Source of the DNA: an uncultured Agrobacterium sp.
Lineage (GTDB): Bacteria > Pseudomonadota > Alphaproteobacteria > Rhizobiales > Rhizobiaceae
Length of the DNA stretch: 64,000 bases
Assembly: GCA_913777615.1 (NCBI GenBank)
Contig: CAJYTK010000006.1
Coordinates: 124,001 to 188,000, forward strand
Reading direction: 5' to 3'
The position numbers and the translations under genes are program-made. Each line of letters starts with the position of its first letter. Position 1 is the stretch's first letter. A model generated the notes under the pieces. It ran no database searches. It was not told the DNA's origin and saw only the letters and a list, made by a program, of their open reading frames with translations. Below are positions 34,181 to 43,571 of this stretch, in pieces.

Positions 34181-35107
34181 ATGACCGAACCCGTTCAGGC
34201 TGGGCGTCGCAAGTTTTTCGATCTTGCGCGTCCTAGCCGACAACATCTCCTCGGCTATATTCTGATCGCGCCCGCGGTCCTGATGGTTGCCGCCATCATC
34301 GTCTGGCCGCTCGTTCTGGCCATCGACCTGTCGTTTCAGCAGGTCAAGATACCGCGGCTCGGCGGGGCTGGCCGTCCATTCTCCCTTGCCAATTATAATT
34401 GGCTGTTTTCGTCGCCGGAATTCTGGTTGGCGTGTTGGGTAACACTGAAGCTGGTGATTGTCGTCACCGCAGGCAGCGTTGCCGTTGGTCTGAGCACGGC
34501 GCTTCTCGCCAACAATCGCTTCAAGGGGCGAGCCGTTGCGCGGCTGGGAATGGCACTGCCTTGGGCCGTGCCGGAGATCATTGCGGTTGTCATCTTTGCG
34601 TGGATGTTCGACACGTCCTTTGGCCTGTTCGGCTGGCTGTCGATCAAGCTCGGTTTTACCGACCAGATGATACCTTGGGTCAGTAGTTCCACGGCGGCCT
34701 TTTGGGCCGTTGCCATTACCATGGTGTGGAAGGGCTTTCCCTTCGTGTCGATCATGTGCCTTGCCGGTCTACAATCCATTCCCGCTGATTATTACGCGGC
34801 CGCCAAGGTAGATGGCGCGAGTGTGTGGCAGCGGTTCCGCTGGATCACAATGCCGCTGTTGATGCCGGTCCTAGGCGTGACGCTGGTGCTGACGCTGCTG
34901 TGGGTGTTCCGCGACTTTTCGATTATCAAGGTTCTGACCGGTGGCGGGCCGCTGCGTTCGACGCAGACGCTGTCCATCATGACCTATGACCAGGCCTTCC
35001 AGTATCACAATTTCGGCCGCGCCGCCGCTGTCGGCGTGTTGACGCTGGTGATCTGCATCGTCGCGAGCCTGTTGATGCTCGGCCGGCGTTCGAAATCGAT
35101 CTATTGA
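34181..35107 (+). CDS. Sugar ABC transporter permease (UgpA/MalF-like)
   Basis: A 308-residue inner-membrane permease with six predicted transmembrane segments and the EAA loop LQSIPADYYAAAKVDGASVWQRFRWITMPLLMPV. Members pair with a second permease, here the downstream gene, to form the channel for the family 1 binding protein. Start is the ATG after GGAGGACC. Confidence 0.92.
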   Translation: MTEPVQAGRRKFFDLARPSRQHLLGYILIAPAVLMVAAIIVWPLVLAIDLSFQQVKIPRLGGAGRPFSLANYNWLFSSPEFWLACWVTLKLVIVVTAGSVAVGLSTALLANNRFKGRAVARLGMALPWAVPEIIAVVIFAWMFDTSFGLFGWLSIKLGFTDQMIPWVSSSTAAFWAVAITMVWKGFPFVSIMCLAGLQSIPADYYAAAKVDGASVWQRFRWITMPLLMPVLGVTLVLTLLWVFRDFSIIKVLTGGGPLRSTQTLSIMTYDQAFQYHNFGRAAAVGVLTLVICIVASLLMLGRRSKSIY

Positions 35108-35117
35108 GGGGGCTTTG

Positions 35118-35948
35118 ATGAAACGGACATTTTTACAGAGCCTTGCTCTCTACGCGACCGTCATCTTCACGCTGGTCATGATCCTCTTCCCGGTCTACTG
35201 GCTTCTCGTCACGGCGCTATCCACCACTGATGAGCTATACCGACTGCCGCCGACCTTCTGGCCGGAAGACGCGCAGTGGGACATATTCGCCCGTGTCTGG
35301 GCCGCAAAACCTATCCTGCTCTGGCTCTGGAATTCGATGCTGGCGGCCATCGGTTCTGTGGCGCTGTCGATGCTGGTTTCGGTCAGCGCCGGTTACGCGC
35401 TATCGCGTTATTCCATGAGGGGCGGCGCGACTATGGGTCTCTTCGTTCTGACGGCGAAGATGTTGCCCGCAACCTTGCTGGTCATACCGCTGTTTTCGAT
35501 CTTCTCCAGCTTCGGCCTGATCGGTAGCCTGTGGACGCTGGTGCTGGCGCATTCGACTATGATCATTCCGTTCGCCACATGGATGCTAAAAGGCTATTTC
35601 GATACGATTCCTAAAGAACTGGAACAGGCCGCCATGGTCGACGGCTGTTCACCAGTTGGCGCGATGGTGCGCGTTGTGCTTCCCATCGCAACGCCCGGTC
35701 TGGCCGCCACCGCACTCTATGCCTTCGTGCTGAGTTGGGCCGACTATGCCTATGCCCGCACCTTTCTCGTCAACTCGCCGGACAATTGGACGGCTAATCT
35801 CGGCATCACCACGATGCAAGGCGAATACGTCACCTACTGGAATGACATTTCCGCCGCATCCGTGTTCATCGCGCTGCCGATCATCGCAATCTACCTGTTC
35901 CTTGAACGTTATTTGGTCGGCGGCCTGACCGCTGGCGCGGAGAAATAA
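35118..35948 (+). CDS. Sugar ABC transporter permease (UgpE/MalG-like)
   Basis: A 276-residue permease with six membrane segments and EAA loop FDTIPKELEQAAMVDGCSPVGAMVRVVLPIATPG. It is the MalG-type partner of the preceding MalF-type gene, 10 bp downstream. The ATG at 35118 is preferred to the TTG codon just before it. The ATPase gene starts 2 bp after its stop. Confidence 0.92.
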   Translation: MKRTFLQSLALYATVIFTLVMILFPVYWLLVTALSTTDELYRLPPTFWPEDAQWDIFARVWAAKPILLWLWNSMLAAIGSVALSMLVSVSAGYALSRYSMRGGATMGLFVLTAKMLPATLLVIPLFSIFSSFGLIGSLWTLVLAHSTMIIPFATWMLKGYFDTIPKELEQAAMVDGCSPVGAMVRVVLPIATPGLAATALYAFVLSWADYAYARTFLVNSPDNWTANLGITTMQGEYVTYWNDISAASVFIALPIIAIYLFLERYLVGGLTAGAEK

Positions 35949-35950
35949 GC

Positions 35951-37033
35951 ATGGCCAATATTTCCATTCGCAACGTCAGCAAGTCTTATGGTGCCCTTAA
36001 TGTGCTCAGGCCGTTCTCGCTCGAAATCGAGAACGGAGAGTTCGTGGTGCTGGTCGGGCCATCGGGCTGCGGCAAGTCGACAATGCTGAAAATCCTTGCT
36101 GGTCTCGAGCCGGCCAGCGAGGGACAAATTTTTATCGGTGATAACGAGGTCACGGATCTTGCGCCCGGAGACCGCGATATTGCCATGGTATTCCAAAACT
36201 ATGCACTTTACCCGCATCTGACCGTGCGCCAGAATATTGGCTTCGGTCTGAAGATGCGCGGCACCGATAAGGCTGAGCTCGACCGCCGTGTAGACGATGC
36301 GGCGCGCATTCTGGAAGTAACGCCCTATCTTGATCGTAAGCCCAAGGACCTCTCCGGGGGGCAGCGTCAGCGCGTCGCTCTTGGTCGCGCTATCGTGCGC
36401 CAGCCGCAGGCCTTCCTAATGGATGAGCCCTTGTCCAACCTCGACGCAAAGCTACGTGTCCACATGCGTGCCGAAATCGGCGCTTTGCACAAACGCATCG
36501 GCGTCACCACAGTTTACGTCACACATGATCAGGTGGAAGCCATGACCATGGCGGACCGCGTGGTTATCATGCAGGGCGGCGTCATTCAGCAGATCGCTGG
36601 GCCGGACGAGCTTTTCAACAATCCGGCCAATCTCTTCGTTGCCGGTTTCATCGGCTCGCCGGGTATGAATTTTCTGAATGCGGAGCTACACAACGGTGCG
36701 CTAAAACTGTTTGGTCAAACAATCACCATGCCATCTGCGAAGGCCCGTGAGGGCAATGTGGTTGTCGGTCTGCGACCTGAGCACCTGACCCTGGGCGACG
36801 CGCCCGTGACTTTCACCGTCCGCCCGACACTGGTGGAAAGTTTGGGGTCGGAGAAGTACGTTTACTTCGACGACGAAGCCGCAAGGATAGCCGATGGAGA
36901 GGACGGTAAGTCGAAGGGGCTGATAGCGCGCGTCTCGCACACCGGCAATCTTCCTGGCAATGAGGCCCTAAGGCTTGGTTTCGATCCTGCTCAGCTTTAC
37001 TTCTTCGACGCGAAGACCGGAGTACGGCTATGA
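35951..37033 (+). CDS. Sugar ABC transporter ATP-binding protein (UgpC/MsmK-like)
   Basis: A 360-residue ATPase energising the importer. Walker A is GPSGCGKST, the signature LSGGQRQRVALGRA, Walker B FLMDEPLSNLDA, and a switch His lies in VYVTHDQVEAM. The C-terminal TOBE-type domain (GSPGMNFLNAELHNGALKLFGQ) is the regulatory part seen in MalK-like proteins. Its end overlaps the SDR gene by 4 bp. Confidence 0.95.
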   Translation: MANISIRNVSKSYGALNVLRPFSLEIENGEFVVLVGPSGCGKSTMLKILAGLEPASEGQIFIGDNEVTDLAPGDRDIAMVFQNYALYPHLTVRQNIGFGLKMRGTDKAELDRRVDDAARILEVTPYLDRKPKDLSGGQRQRVALGRAIVRQPQAFLMDEPLSNLDAKLRVHMRAEIGALHKRIGVTTVYVTHDQVEAMTMADRVVIMQGGVIQQIAGPDELFNNPANLFVAGFIGSPGMNFLNAELHNGALKLFGQTITMPSAKAREGNVVVGLRPEHLTLGDAPVTFTVRPTLVESLGSEKYVYFDDEAARIADGEDGKSKGLIARVSHTGNLPGNEALRLGFDPAQLYFFDAKTGVRL

Positions 37034-38013
37034 TCCTTGTCACCGGATCGGCAGGCCGTGTCGGGCGCGCCGTGGTAGTGGCATTGCGCTCACGGGGCCG
37101 CATCGTTCGCGGCCTTGATTTGAGGCCGTCTGGAACCGGGGGCGAGGAAATTGTTGGTTCGCTCGAAGATGCCGAGGCTATTTTCAAAGCCATGGACGGC
37201 GTGAGCGATGTCCTGCATCTAGGAGCCTTCATGTCCTGGTTGGCCGCTGATCGCGACAGCATGTTCGCTGTCAATGTCGAGGGCACACGTCGGCTTCTGG
37301 ACGCGGCCTCATTGGCTGGAGTGCGGCGGTTCATCTTTGCTTCTTCCGGTGAGGTTTACCCGGAAAACCGTCCGGAGTTCCTACCAATTACCGAAGATCA
37401 CCCGCTTCGGCCAAATTCGCCCTATGGTCTTACGAAGCTGCTGGGAGAAGAGCTGGTCCACTTTCATCAGCGGCTGGGCCGCATGGAAACCGTTATCCTG
37501 CGTTTCTCTCACACGCAGGATGCAGGGGAACTGCTAGATGAGGAGAGTTTCTTTTCCGGTCCTCGGTTTTTCCTGCGCCCGCGTATTCGCCAGCAATTGA
37601 GTTTTGGAAACACAGCCATCGCCGACTTGCTGCAATCTCACGATATCGGTGAGCCATCGCATATACTCGCGCGAAATGAAAACGGCCGACCGTTCCGCAT
37701 GCATATGACCGATACACGTGACATGGTGGCGGGCATCCTGCTCGCTCTCGACCATCCGAAGGCCGCAGGTGGCACCTTCAATCTGGGTGCCGATGAACCG
37801 GCCGATTTTGCGGAGCTTCTGCCGAAGATTTCGTCGCTGACCGGCCTTCCCATCGTAACAGTCGATTTTCCCGGCGACGGCGTCTATTACCATACGTCCA
37901 ACGAGCGGATCAGAAACACCTTGGGGTTTGAAGCGCAATGGACGATGGACCGGATGCTGGACGACGCGGCGGCCGCAAGGCGGCGGCGAGGCGCGATGGG
38001 GCAGGGGCAATGA
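37030..38013 (+). CDS. NAD(P)-dependent extended SDR (uronate dehydrogenase-like)
   Basis: A 327-residue extended short-chain dehydrogenase/epimerase. The nucleotide motif is VTGSAGRVGRAVV; the catalytic Ser-Tyr-Lys set is FASSGEVYPENR with NSPYGLTKLLGEELV. Members near hexuronate genes oxidise uronic acids to aldarolactones, which the SMP-30 domain encoded next could hydrolyse. Substrate is inferred. It overlaps the IclR-SMP30 gene by 4 bp. Confidence 0.85.
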   Translation: MILVTGSAGRVGRAVVVALRSRGRIVRGLDLRPSGTGGEEIVGSLEDAEAIFKAMDGVSDVLHLGAFMSWLAADRDSMFAVNVEGTRRLLDAASLAGVRRFIFASSGEVYPENRPEFLPITEDHPLRPNSPYGLTKLLGEELVHFHQRLGRMETVILRFSHTQDAGELLDEESFFSGPRFFLRPRIRQQLSFGNTAIADLLQSHDIGEPSHILARNENGRPFRMHMTDTRDMVAGILLALDHPKAAGGTFNLGADEPADFAELLPKISSLTGLPIVTVDFPGDGVYYHTSNERIRNTLGFEAQWTMDRMLDDAAAARRRRGAMGQGQ

Positions 38014-39692
38014 AACCGGAGACGCCGGGTGGCACGGCAGCGCTGTCCAAGGGACTGACGCTGCTTGACATGGTTGCCGACGCGCCGGAGCCGTTAAGGT
38101 TTGCGGATCTGTTGCGCGCGTCTGGTCTGCCAAAGCCGACCTTTGCGCGAATCCTACGCACGCTCATCGCTTATGGTCTCGTCCGCCAGGATGAGGCACG
38201 TGGCACCTATGTTCTCGGCCAGCGCTTTCTGGAAATGTCCCACAAGGTCTGGGAGAGCTTCGATCTCGTCTCTGCGGCAACGCCGGAACTCGAGCGTCTC
38301 GCGGCCGAACTCGGGGAGACGGTGGCGCTCTGCAAGCTTGACGGCACGATGACGCAGTATCTCGCGGAGCGCTCGCCGAATGGTCTTTCGGTGCGCGTCG
38401 AAGTGGGGCGTCGCGTTCCGCTTCATTGCACGGCGCCCGGCAAGGCGCTACTCGCCTTCCAGGATCCTGCAGTTGGTCGTACCCTGCTGGATCGCTTGGC
38501 GCTCGACTTGCAGACAGCCAAAACCATCACCACCCTTGAGGCGCTACAGGCCGATCTCACATTGACGCGGGCGCGAGGGTATTCAATTTCTTATGAGGAG
38601 CATCTACCCGGAGTAAATTCGGTGGCTGCCCCTGTTATGGGCCGCGACAATACCCCGATGGGCGTGCTCGTCGCATTGGGGCCGTCATCGCGGCTCGATC
38701 CCTCCAATATTCATCCCACTGGTCGCGAACTGATTGCCGCTGCTCGGCGGATCACAGGCGCAGCCGGGGCAGTGGCAATCAGCTCACGACCACGCCCGCG
38801 TTCAGCAACGGGTCGCCCTAACGCTGAGCTCAGTTGCACGCTACCCTGGGGTGCCCAGCTGGGGGAGAGCCCAGCCTGGCACGAAGCGGAACAAGCCCTG
38901 TACTGGGTGGATATTCTCCATCCGGCCGTGCACCGCTTTGATCCGGCCACTGGGCGCAACGAAACCTGTGAGACCGGGAAGCTTGTCAGTGCGGTCATCC
39001 CGGTCAATGGAGGACGATTGCTCGTGGCGTCGCAGGACGGCTTAGAGTGGCTCGATTTCGCTTCCGGACGGCTGACACCATTTGTCAGCCCGGAGGCGGA
39101 CATTGCCGACAATCGTCTGAACGACGCCAAATGCGGGCCCGATGGGGCAATATGGGTCGGATCGATGCGCATCGATGCATCGAAGCCTACGGGTGCGCTC
39201 TATCGTATTAATTCCGATGGGGCTTTCGAACCAAAGGAGAGCGGAATCGTAGTTTCCAACGGCCTCGGTTGGAGCCCCGATGGGGGGACGTTCTACTTCG
39301 TTGACACTGTCCCTGGTCTGATACATGCCTACGACTGCAACCCATTGACCGGGTCGCTGTCGAACCGTCGCGAGTTCGCGCGCATCCCTGTCGCTGACGG
39401 TCGGCCCGACGGTCTTGCTGTCGATGCAGAGGGAGGCGTCTGGTGCGCGATTTGGGACGGCTGGTCGGTGCGCCGGTACCTTCCTAGCGGGAAGCTGGAT
39501 CAGGTGATCGATATGCCGGTTCCACGCCCAACCAGCATCGCTTTCGGCGGGCCAGATTTGTCGACACTTTTCATCACAAGTGCACGTACGCGCCTGCCGG
39601 CGTCCACGCTTGCCGACGCGCCGCTCTCCGGCGGACTATTCTCCTGCCGCCCCGGAACCACCGGCGCCGGCATATTTGTCTTCAAAGGATAA
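38010..39692 (+). CDS. IclR regulator fused to SMP-30/gluconolactonase
   Basis: A fusion of about 560 residues. Residues 1-70 are an IclR winged helix (GTAALSKGLTLLDMVADAPEPLRFADLLRASGLPKPTFARILRTL), and about 75-260 form the IclR effector domain (LGETVALCKLDGTMTQYLAERS...RVPLHCTAPGKALLAF; ARGYSISYEEHLPGVNSVAAPV). From about 285 on there is an SMP-30 propeller (GAQLGESPAWHEAEQALYWVDI; DNRLNDAKCGPDGAIWVGSM; VSNGLGWSPDGGTFYFVDT; GRPDGLAVDAEGGVW) carrying expected metal ligands Glu, Asn and Asp. It may couple sensing of a sugar lactone to its hydrolysis. The ATG at 38010, overlapping the previous stop, is used. Confidence 0.88.
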   Translation: MKPETPGGTAALSKGLTLLDMVADAPEPLRFADLLRASGLPKPTFARILRTLIAYGLVRQDEARGTYVLGQRFLEMSHKVWESFDLVSAATPELERLAAELGETVALCKLDGTMTQYLAERSPNGLSVRVEVGRRVPLHCTAPGKALLAFQDPAVGRTLLDRLALDLQTAKTITTLEALQADLTLTRARGYSISYEEHLPGVNSVAAPVMGRDNTPMGVLVALGPSSRLDPSNIHPTGRELIAAARRITGAAGAVAISSRPRPRSATGRPNAELSCTLPWGAQLGESPAWHEAEQALYWVDILHPAVHRFDPATGRNETCETGKLVSAVIPVNGGRLLVASQDGLEWLDFASGRLTPFVSPEADIADNRLNDAKCGPDGAIWVGSMRIDASKPTGALYRINSDGAFEPKESGIVVSNGLGWSPDGGTFYFVDTVPGLIHAYDCNPLTGSLSNRREFARIPVADGRPDGLAVDAEGGVWCAIWDGWSVRRYLPSGKLDQVIDMPVPRPTSIAFGGPDLSTLFITSARTRLPASTLADAPLSGGLFSCRPGTTGAGIFVFKG

Positions 39693-39696
39693 ATAG

Positions 39697-40458
39697 ATGC
39701 AGCTCGAAAGTGTCTTTGGACTGAAAGGCCGTACGGCACTCGTCACGGGTTCGAGCCGCGGCATCGGCGCCGCCATTGCGCAGGGGTTGGCGGGAGCGGG
39801 CGCTCGCGTCATCCTCCATGGCGTGAAGCCAGGAGCTGCTGAAGCCGTGCAACGCCAGATCGCCGCAAGCGGCGGTGCAGTGCATGAACTGGCAGGCGAC
39901 CTCTCCGAGCCCGGTGCCGGTCGTGATCTGGTTGAGCGGGCCGAAGCAATTGCTCCTATCGATATTCTAGTGATCAATGCCAGCGCGCAGATCAACGCCG
40001 TGCTCTCAGAACTGACGTCCGAAGATCTTGCCTTTCAGCTGGCGGTCAATCTGGGCTCGACAGTGGAGATGCTGCAAGCCGTTCTCCCGCGTATGGCGGC
40101 TCGCAAATGGGGCAGGGTGGTTTCTATTGGTTCGGTCAATCAAGTTCGACCAAAAGGTATCGTTACCGCCTACGCAGCGACAAAGGCTGCGCAGCATAAT
40201 CTGATTCAAAGCCAGGCGCGTGATTACGCGCGTGATAATGTCTTGCTCAACACACTTGCCCCTGGTCTTATCGACACCGACCGCAACGCCCACCGTCGTG
40301 ACGAGGATCCGGAAGGCTGGGAAAATTACGTGCGGACGCTGAACTGGATGGGCCGTGCAGGACAGGCGGAGGAACTAGTCGGCGCCGCCATCTTCCTTTC
40401 CTCTCAGGCGTGCAGTTTTATGACCGGGGAGAGCATACTCCTAACCGGGGGATATTGA
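39697..40458 (+). CDS. SDR family oxidoreductase
   Basis: A 253-residue classical SDR. The cofactor motif is VTGSSRGIGAAIAQGLAGAG; the catalytic set is IGSVNQVRP with AYAATKAAQHNLI; it ends LLTGGY. It probably oxidises or reduces a sugar or sugar-acid hydroxyl in the pathway. It is the last gene of the operon, 4 bp after the IclR-SMP30 fusion. Confidence 0.87.
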   Translation: MQLESVFGLKGRTALVTGSSRGIGAAIAQGLAGAGARVILHGVKPGAAEAVQRQIAASGGAVHELAGDLSEPGAGRDLVERAEAIAPIDILVINASAQINAVLSELTSEDLAFQLAVNLGSTVEMLQAVLPRMAARKWGRVVSIGSVNQVRPKGIVTAYAATKAAQHNLIQSQARDYARDNVLLNTLAPGLIDTDRNAHRRDEDPEGWENYVRTLNWMGRAGQAEELVGAAIFLSSQACSFMTGESILLTGGY

Positions 40459-40721
40459 CTGATTGCCGGCAACACTGAGCGTGAACCTTTACGAAATGGA
40501 CGCTATTTGGCCTTGCCAAAAGCCGACGCTGCTTCGCGTCGATGCCTTCCGCCGATCTCATGATTGTCGCATATGTTGCGACGAACTTGCAGGCTGGTTT
40601 TTTTAGAGGTGTGTAGCGGATGACGACCGTCTCGCTGAGGTCGAGCACCATGAGCAGCGGTCGGTGCTTGGCTTGCTGGACCAAACGAGGGAGAAGTCCC
40701 CTCCGGATAAGTGTCTCGGCG

Positions 40722-41885
40722 TTAGGGTCGACTGTTGGTAGCTTTCAACGCTCTCTCGATACGATCCAAGCCCTCTACCAGAATTGCGCGTGGGCAGGCG
40801 AAATTCAGCCGAATAAAATTGGCATAATCGGGACCAAATTCGGAACCGGCGCTAAAGCCGACTTTGCCATTCACGAGAAAATAGGTTTGTGGATCAGATT
40901 CCAGCTTAAGGGCAGTGCAGTCCAGCCAGGCAAGAAACGTGCCTTCGGCCTTGATCACATTGATCGATGGGAAGCGGCGGTTGATCTCATCCGACAGGAA
41001 GTCTCGGTTAGATTCGAGATATCGAAGCATCGCAGTCTTCCACTCACCAGCTTGCGTGTAGGCCGCAAGCGTTGCTTCAAGTCCGATAATATTGACGCTG
41101 TCCACCATACCAAGCCGTGAGGCTGAAAAGGTCTCGCGCATCCGCCTATTTTTTATAATGGCGAAGGCGGTTTTCAGACCGGCAATATTGTAGGTTTTGC
41201 TTGCAGCCATGAGCGTGACGGTACGCTGGGCAGCGTCATCCGACAGTGAGGCAAATGGAATGTGGTGGCGGCCATCGAAGAGAAGTTCGCAGTGAATTTC
41301 ATCAGAAATGACCAAGACGTTTTGTTCCCGGCATGCATCAGCCATTGATGTGAGTTCTTCTCGGCTGAATACCTTGCCAGTGGGATTTTGTGGATTACAA
41401 AGGAGGAATGCCTTTGACTTTCCAAGCTCAGTTTTGAAGGGCTCTAGCTCCAACTCCCAGCCGAACACACCGGGGGTCAGAGCTGCATCGCGACGCATGA
41501 GGCCCCAGTGACTGGGAGCGCTGAGGATAGGGCGATAGACTGGCGTCTGCACAGTGATCCCATCGCGAGGCTCCAGAAACGCCTTCATCGCCATGTTGAA
41601 ACCAGGCTCTACACCTGGAAGGAAAACTATCTCTTCGGGAGCGACTGTCCATTGATATTTGGTTTCAAGGTCTTCAACGATGGCAGTGCGCAATTCGTCC
41701 TTCGCAACACCATATCCGAGGATTGGATGTTGCAGCCTGTGCGTAATGGCTTCAATGATCTCCGGCGCTGCTGGAAAATCCATGTCCGCAACCCACATGG
41801 GCAAAACATCGGCGGGATATTTACTCCACTTGGAGCTGCCGGTGCCTAGACGGTCATGCACCAAATCGAAATCGGTCATCGTCAC
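40722..41885 (-). CDS. PatB/MalY-type PLP-dependent C-S lyase or aminotransferase
   Basis: A 387-residue fold-type I PLP enzyme. VADMDFPAAPEI is the MalY/PatB opening, SDEIHCELLFDGRHHIPFASL holds the cofactor-binding Asp, and AASKTYNIAGLK has the Schiff-base lysine. Family members act as cystathionine beta-lyases and on other S-conjugates. It is the distal gene of the amidohydrolase operon and overlaps the SDR gene end by one base. Together with the rhodanese and transport genes it may hint at a sulfur-containing substrate. Confidence 0.88.
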   Translation of the reverse strand: MTMTDFDLVHDRLGTGSSKWSKYPADVLPMWVADMDFPAAPEIIEAITHRLQHPILGYGVAKDELRTAIVEDLETKYQWTVAPEEIVFLPGVEPGFNMAMKAFLEPRDGITVQTPVYRPILSAPSHWGLMRRDAALTPGVFGWELELEPFKTELGKSKAFLLCNPQNPTGKVFSREELTSMADACREQNVLVISDEIHCELLFDGRHHIPFASLSDDAAQRTVTLMAASKTYNIAGLKTAFAIIKNRRMRETFSASRLGMVDSVNIIGLEATLAAYTQAGEWKTAMLRYLESNRDFLSDEINRRFPSINVIKAEGTFLAWLDCTALKLESDPQTYFLVNGKVGFSAGSEFGPDYANFIRLNFACPRAILVEGLDRIERALKATNSRP

Positions 41886-42643
41886 TAAATCCCCTTGATC
41901 ATCCCGCCATCGACACGGATGGAGGAGCCTGTCACATAACTGGCTTTTGTGCTGGCAAGGAATGTTGAGACTGCCGCGAATTCTTCAGGCTTGCCGTAAC
42001 GACCGATCGGAATGTCTTTCTTCGATGCATTTTGCACCGCTTCGATATCGGCGCCAGTGTTCTTCGCCTTGATGCCGTCGAGTTCGCGAACACGATCTGT
42101 GTCGATGCGTCCGGGTAAGATCATGTTGACGGTGACACCGTGTTGACCCACTTCGGATGCGAGCGTCTTCGACCAACCTGCGACGGCTGCGCGAACGCCG
42201 TTGGATAGCGCGAGGTTAGCAATGGGCTGCTCCACCCCGGATGAACCGATGGTGATGATGCGGCCCCATTTACGCTCAATCATGCCCTCAAGCATCGCAT
42301 CGGTAATTGTGAAGATCGATGTGGCCATCATCTCGAATGCAGATACCCAGTGATCGGCGCTCTGACCAAGGGCGGGACCGGCTTTCGGGCCACCGCTGTT
42401 GTTGACCAGAATGTCAACGCCGCCGGCTGCGCGAAGCTTCTCGATCAGAGCACCAACGGATGCCTTGTCTGAAAGATCTACCGTCAGAGGCACCACGTTT
42501 TCCAAGTTCTCTATTTTGTCCGCGTTACGCGCGGCAGCATAGACCTTCGCGCCTTCAGCAGCGAGGCTTGAGGCGATTGCGGCGCCGAGGCCGCGGCTTG
42601 CACCGAGCACGAGAGCGGTTTTTCCAGAGATTCCGAGATCCAT
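41885..42643 (-). CDS. SDR family oxidoreductase lacking the Tyr-x3-Lys motif
   Basis: A 252-residue SDR with a clear cofactor site (VLGASRGLGAAIASSLAAEGAKVYAAAR) and the usual C-terminus (ASYVTGSSIRVDGGMIKGI). The place of the catalytic YxxxK reads LSNGVRAAVAGWSK, so neither the Tyr nor the Lys is present. Such members exist in the family and act on other substrates or are cofactor-binding only. It overlaps both neighbours by a base, so it is part of the same operon. Confidence 0.8.
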   Translation of the reverse strand: MDLGISGKTALVLGASRGLGAAIASSLAAEGAKVYAAARNADKIENLENVVPLTVDLSDKASVGALIEKLRAAGGVDILVNNSGGPKAGPALGQSADHWVSAFEMMATSIFTITDAMLEGMIERKWGRIITIGSSGVEQPIANLALSNGVRAAVAGWSKTLASEVGQHGVTVNMILPGRIDTDRVRELDGIKAKNTGADIEAVQNASKKDIPIGRYGKPEEFAAVSTFLASTKASYVTGSSIRVDGGMIKGI

Positions 42644-43569
42644 CAGTTCAACAACTCCAGTTTTTTCGTCTGACGCTCGATCAGCTTTTCAACTTCCGCA
42701 ATCGCGGTCTTGCTCAGCGCAGAACCCGGGCGTCGCTGCGCGGCGCTTGCGATCGCGCCGCGTTTCATCAGAATGTATTTGCGCACAGCAAGGCCAAGGC
42801 CCGGCTGCTGCTCGTAGCGCATAAGCGGAAGGTAGGCGTCGAACAGATCCTGGGCGTCGTCGAACCTGCCCTCCTGGCTGAGACGGCAGACGCCGACCAT
42901 CATTTCGGGGTAGGGGAAGCCGGTCATCGCGCCGTCTGCACCTCGCTGCATTTCCTCGGTGAGAAAGACACCGGCATTGCCGCAGAGAATAGAGGTGCGT
43001 CGGCGTCCGTTGGCTTCGGCCTGGCGAAGATCGGTAATCTTTTGAAGTCCCGGCCAGTCTTCGTGCTTCACCATCACAATGCTCGGATGTGCCTCGAGAA
43101 TGACCCCAAGCGTTTTGGATGAAATCTGTATGCCGGTCGAAAGCGGGAAATCCTGCAGCACAACCGGAACATCGGCGCCAACCGTTTGCACGACGTTGCG
43201 ATAATAGCCGATGATCTGCTCATCCGTTTTGAGCGAAGACGGCGGCGCAACCATGACACCCGCAGCACCCAGATCCATGACCGCCTTGGTCAATTCGCCG
43301 ATGGCAGCGAGACCGGGGGCTGACACGCCGACGACGACCGCTTTGTCCGCGGAGCGCTTTATCGTCTGTCGTGCGACCTCTAACGACTCCGCCTGGGTGA
43401 GCTTCGGCGCCTCACCCATCATGCCAAGGATCGTCAGACCATCTGCGTCTTTTTCATAATAGAAATCGACCATTCGATCGACGCTGGCACGATCCAGCGA
43501 ACCGTCCTCGTTGAATGGGGTAACGGCAATGACGAAGACGCCTTTGGTTGAAGAATTGATAAGGGGCAT
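42643..43569 (-). CDS. Dihydrodipicolinate synthase family protein
   Basis: A 308-residue DHDPS-superfamily protein. The Schiff-base lysine is K168 in SIVMVKHEDWPG. The Thr-Thr-Gly motif is replaced by GMMGEAPKLT and the catalytic Tyr position is VVLQDFPLSTG, so it is not a standard DapA. It probably acts as an aldolase or hydro-lyase on a keto acid arising from the amidohydrolase pathway. It is co-directional with the amidohydrolase, 2 bp away. Confidence 0.8.
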   Translation of the reverse strand: MPLINSSTKGVFVIAVTPFNEDGSLDRASVDRMVDFYYEKDADGLTILGMMGEAPKLTQAESLEVARQTIKRSADKAVVVGVSAPGLAAIGELTKAVMDLGAAGVMVAPPSSLKTDEQIIGYYRNVVQTVGADVPVVLQDFPLSTGIQISSKTLGVILEAHPSIVMVKHEDWPGLQKITDLRQAEANGRRRTSILCGNAGVFLTEEMQRGADGAMTGFPYPEMMVGVCRLSQEGRFDDAQDLFDAYLPLMRYEQQPGLGLAVRKYILMKRGAIASAAQRRPGSALSKTAIAEVEKLIERQTKKLELLN

Positions 43570-43571
43570 GG

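Noticed and set aside
40418-40684. 88-codon minus-strand frame between the SDR and PatB genes
   Set aside because: Overlaps the end of a good SDR gene and has no motif; probably spurious or relic DNA.
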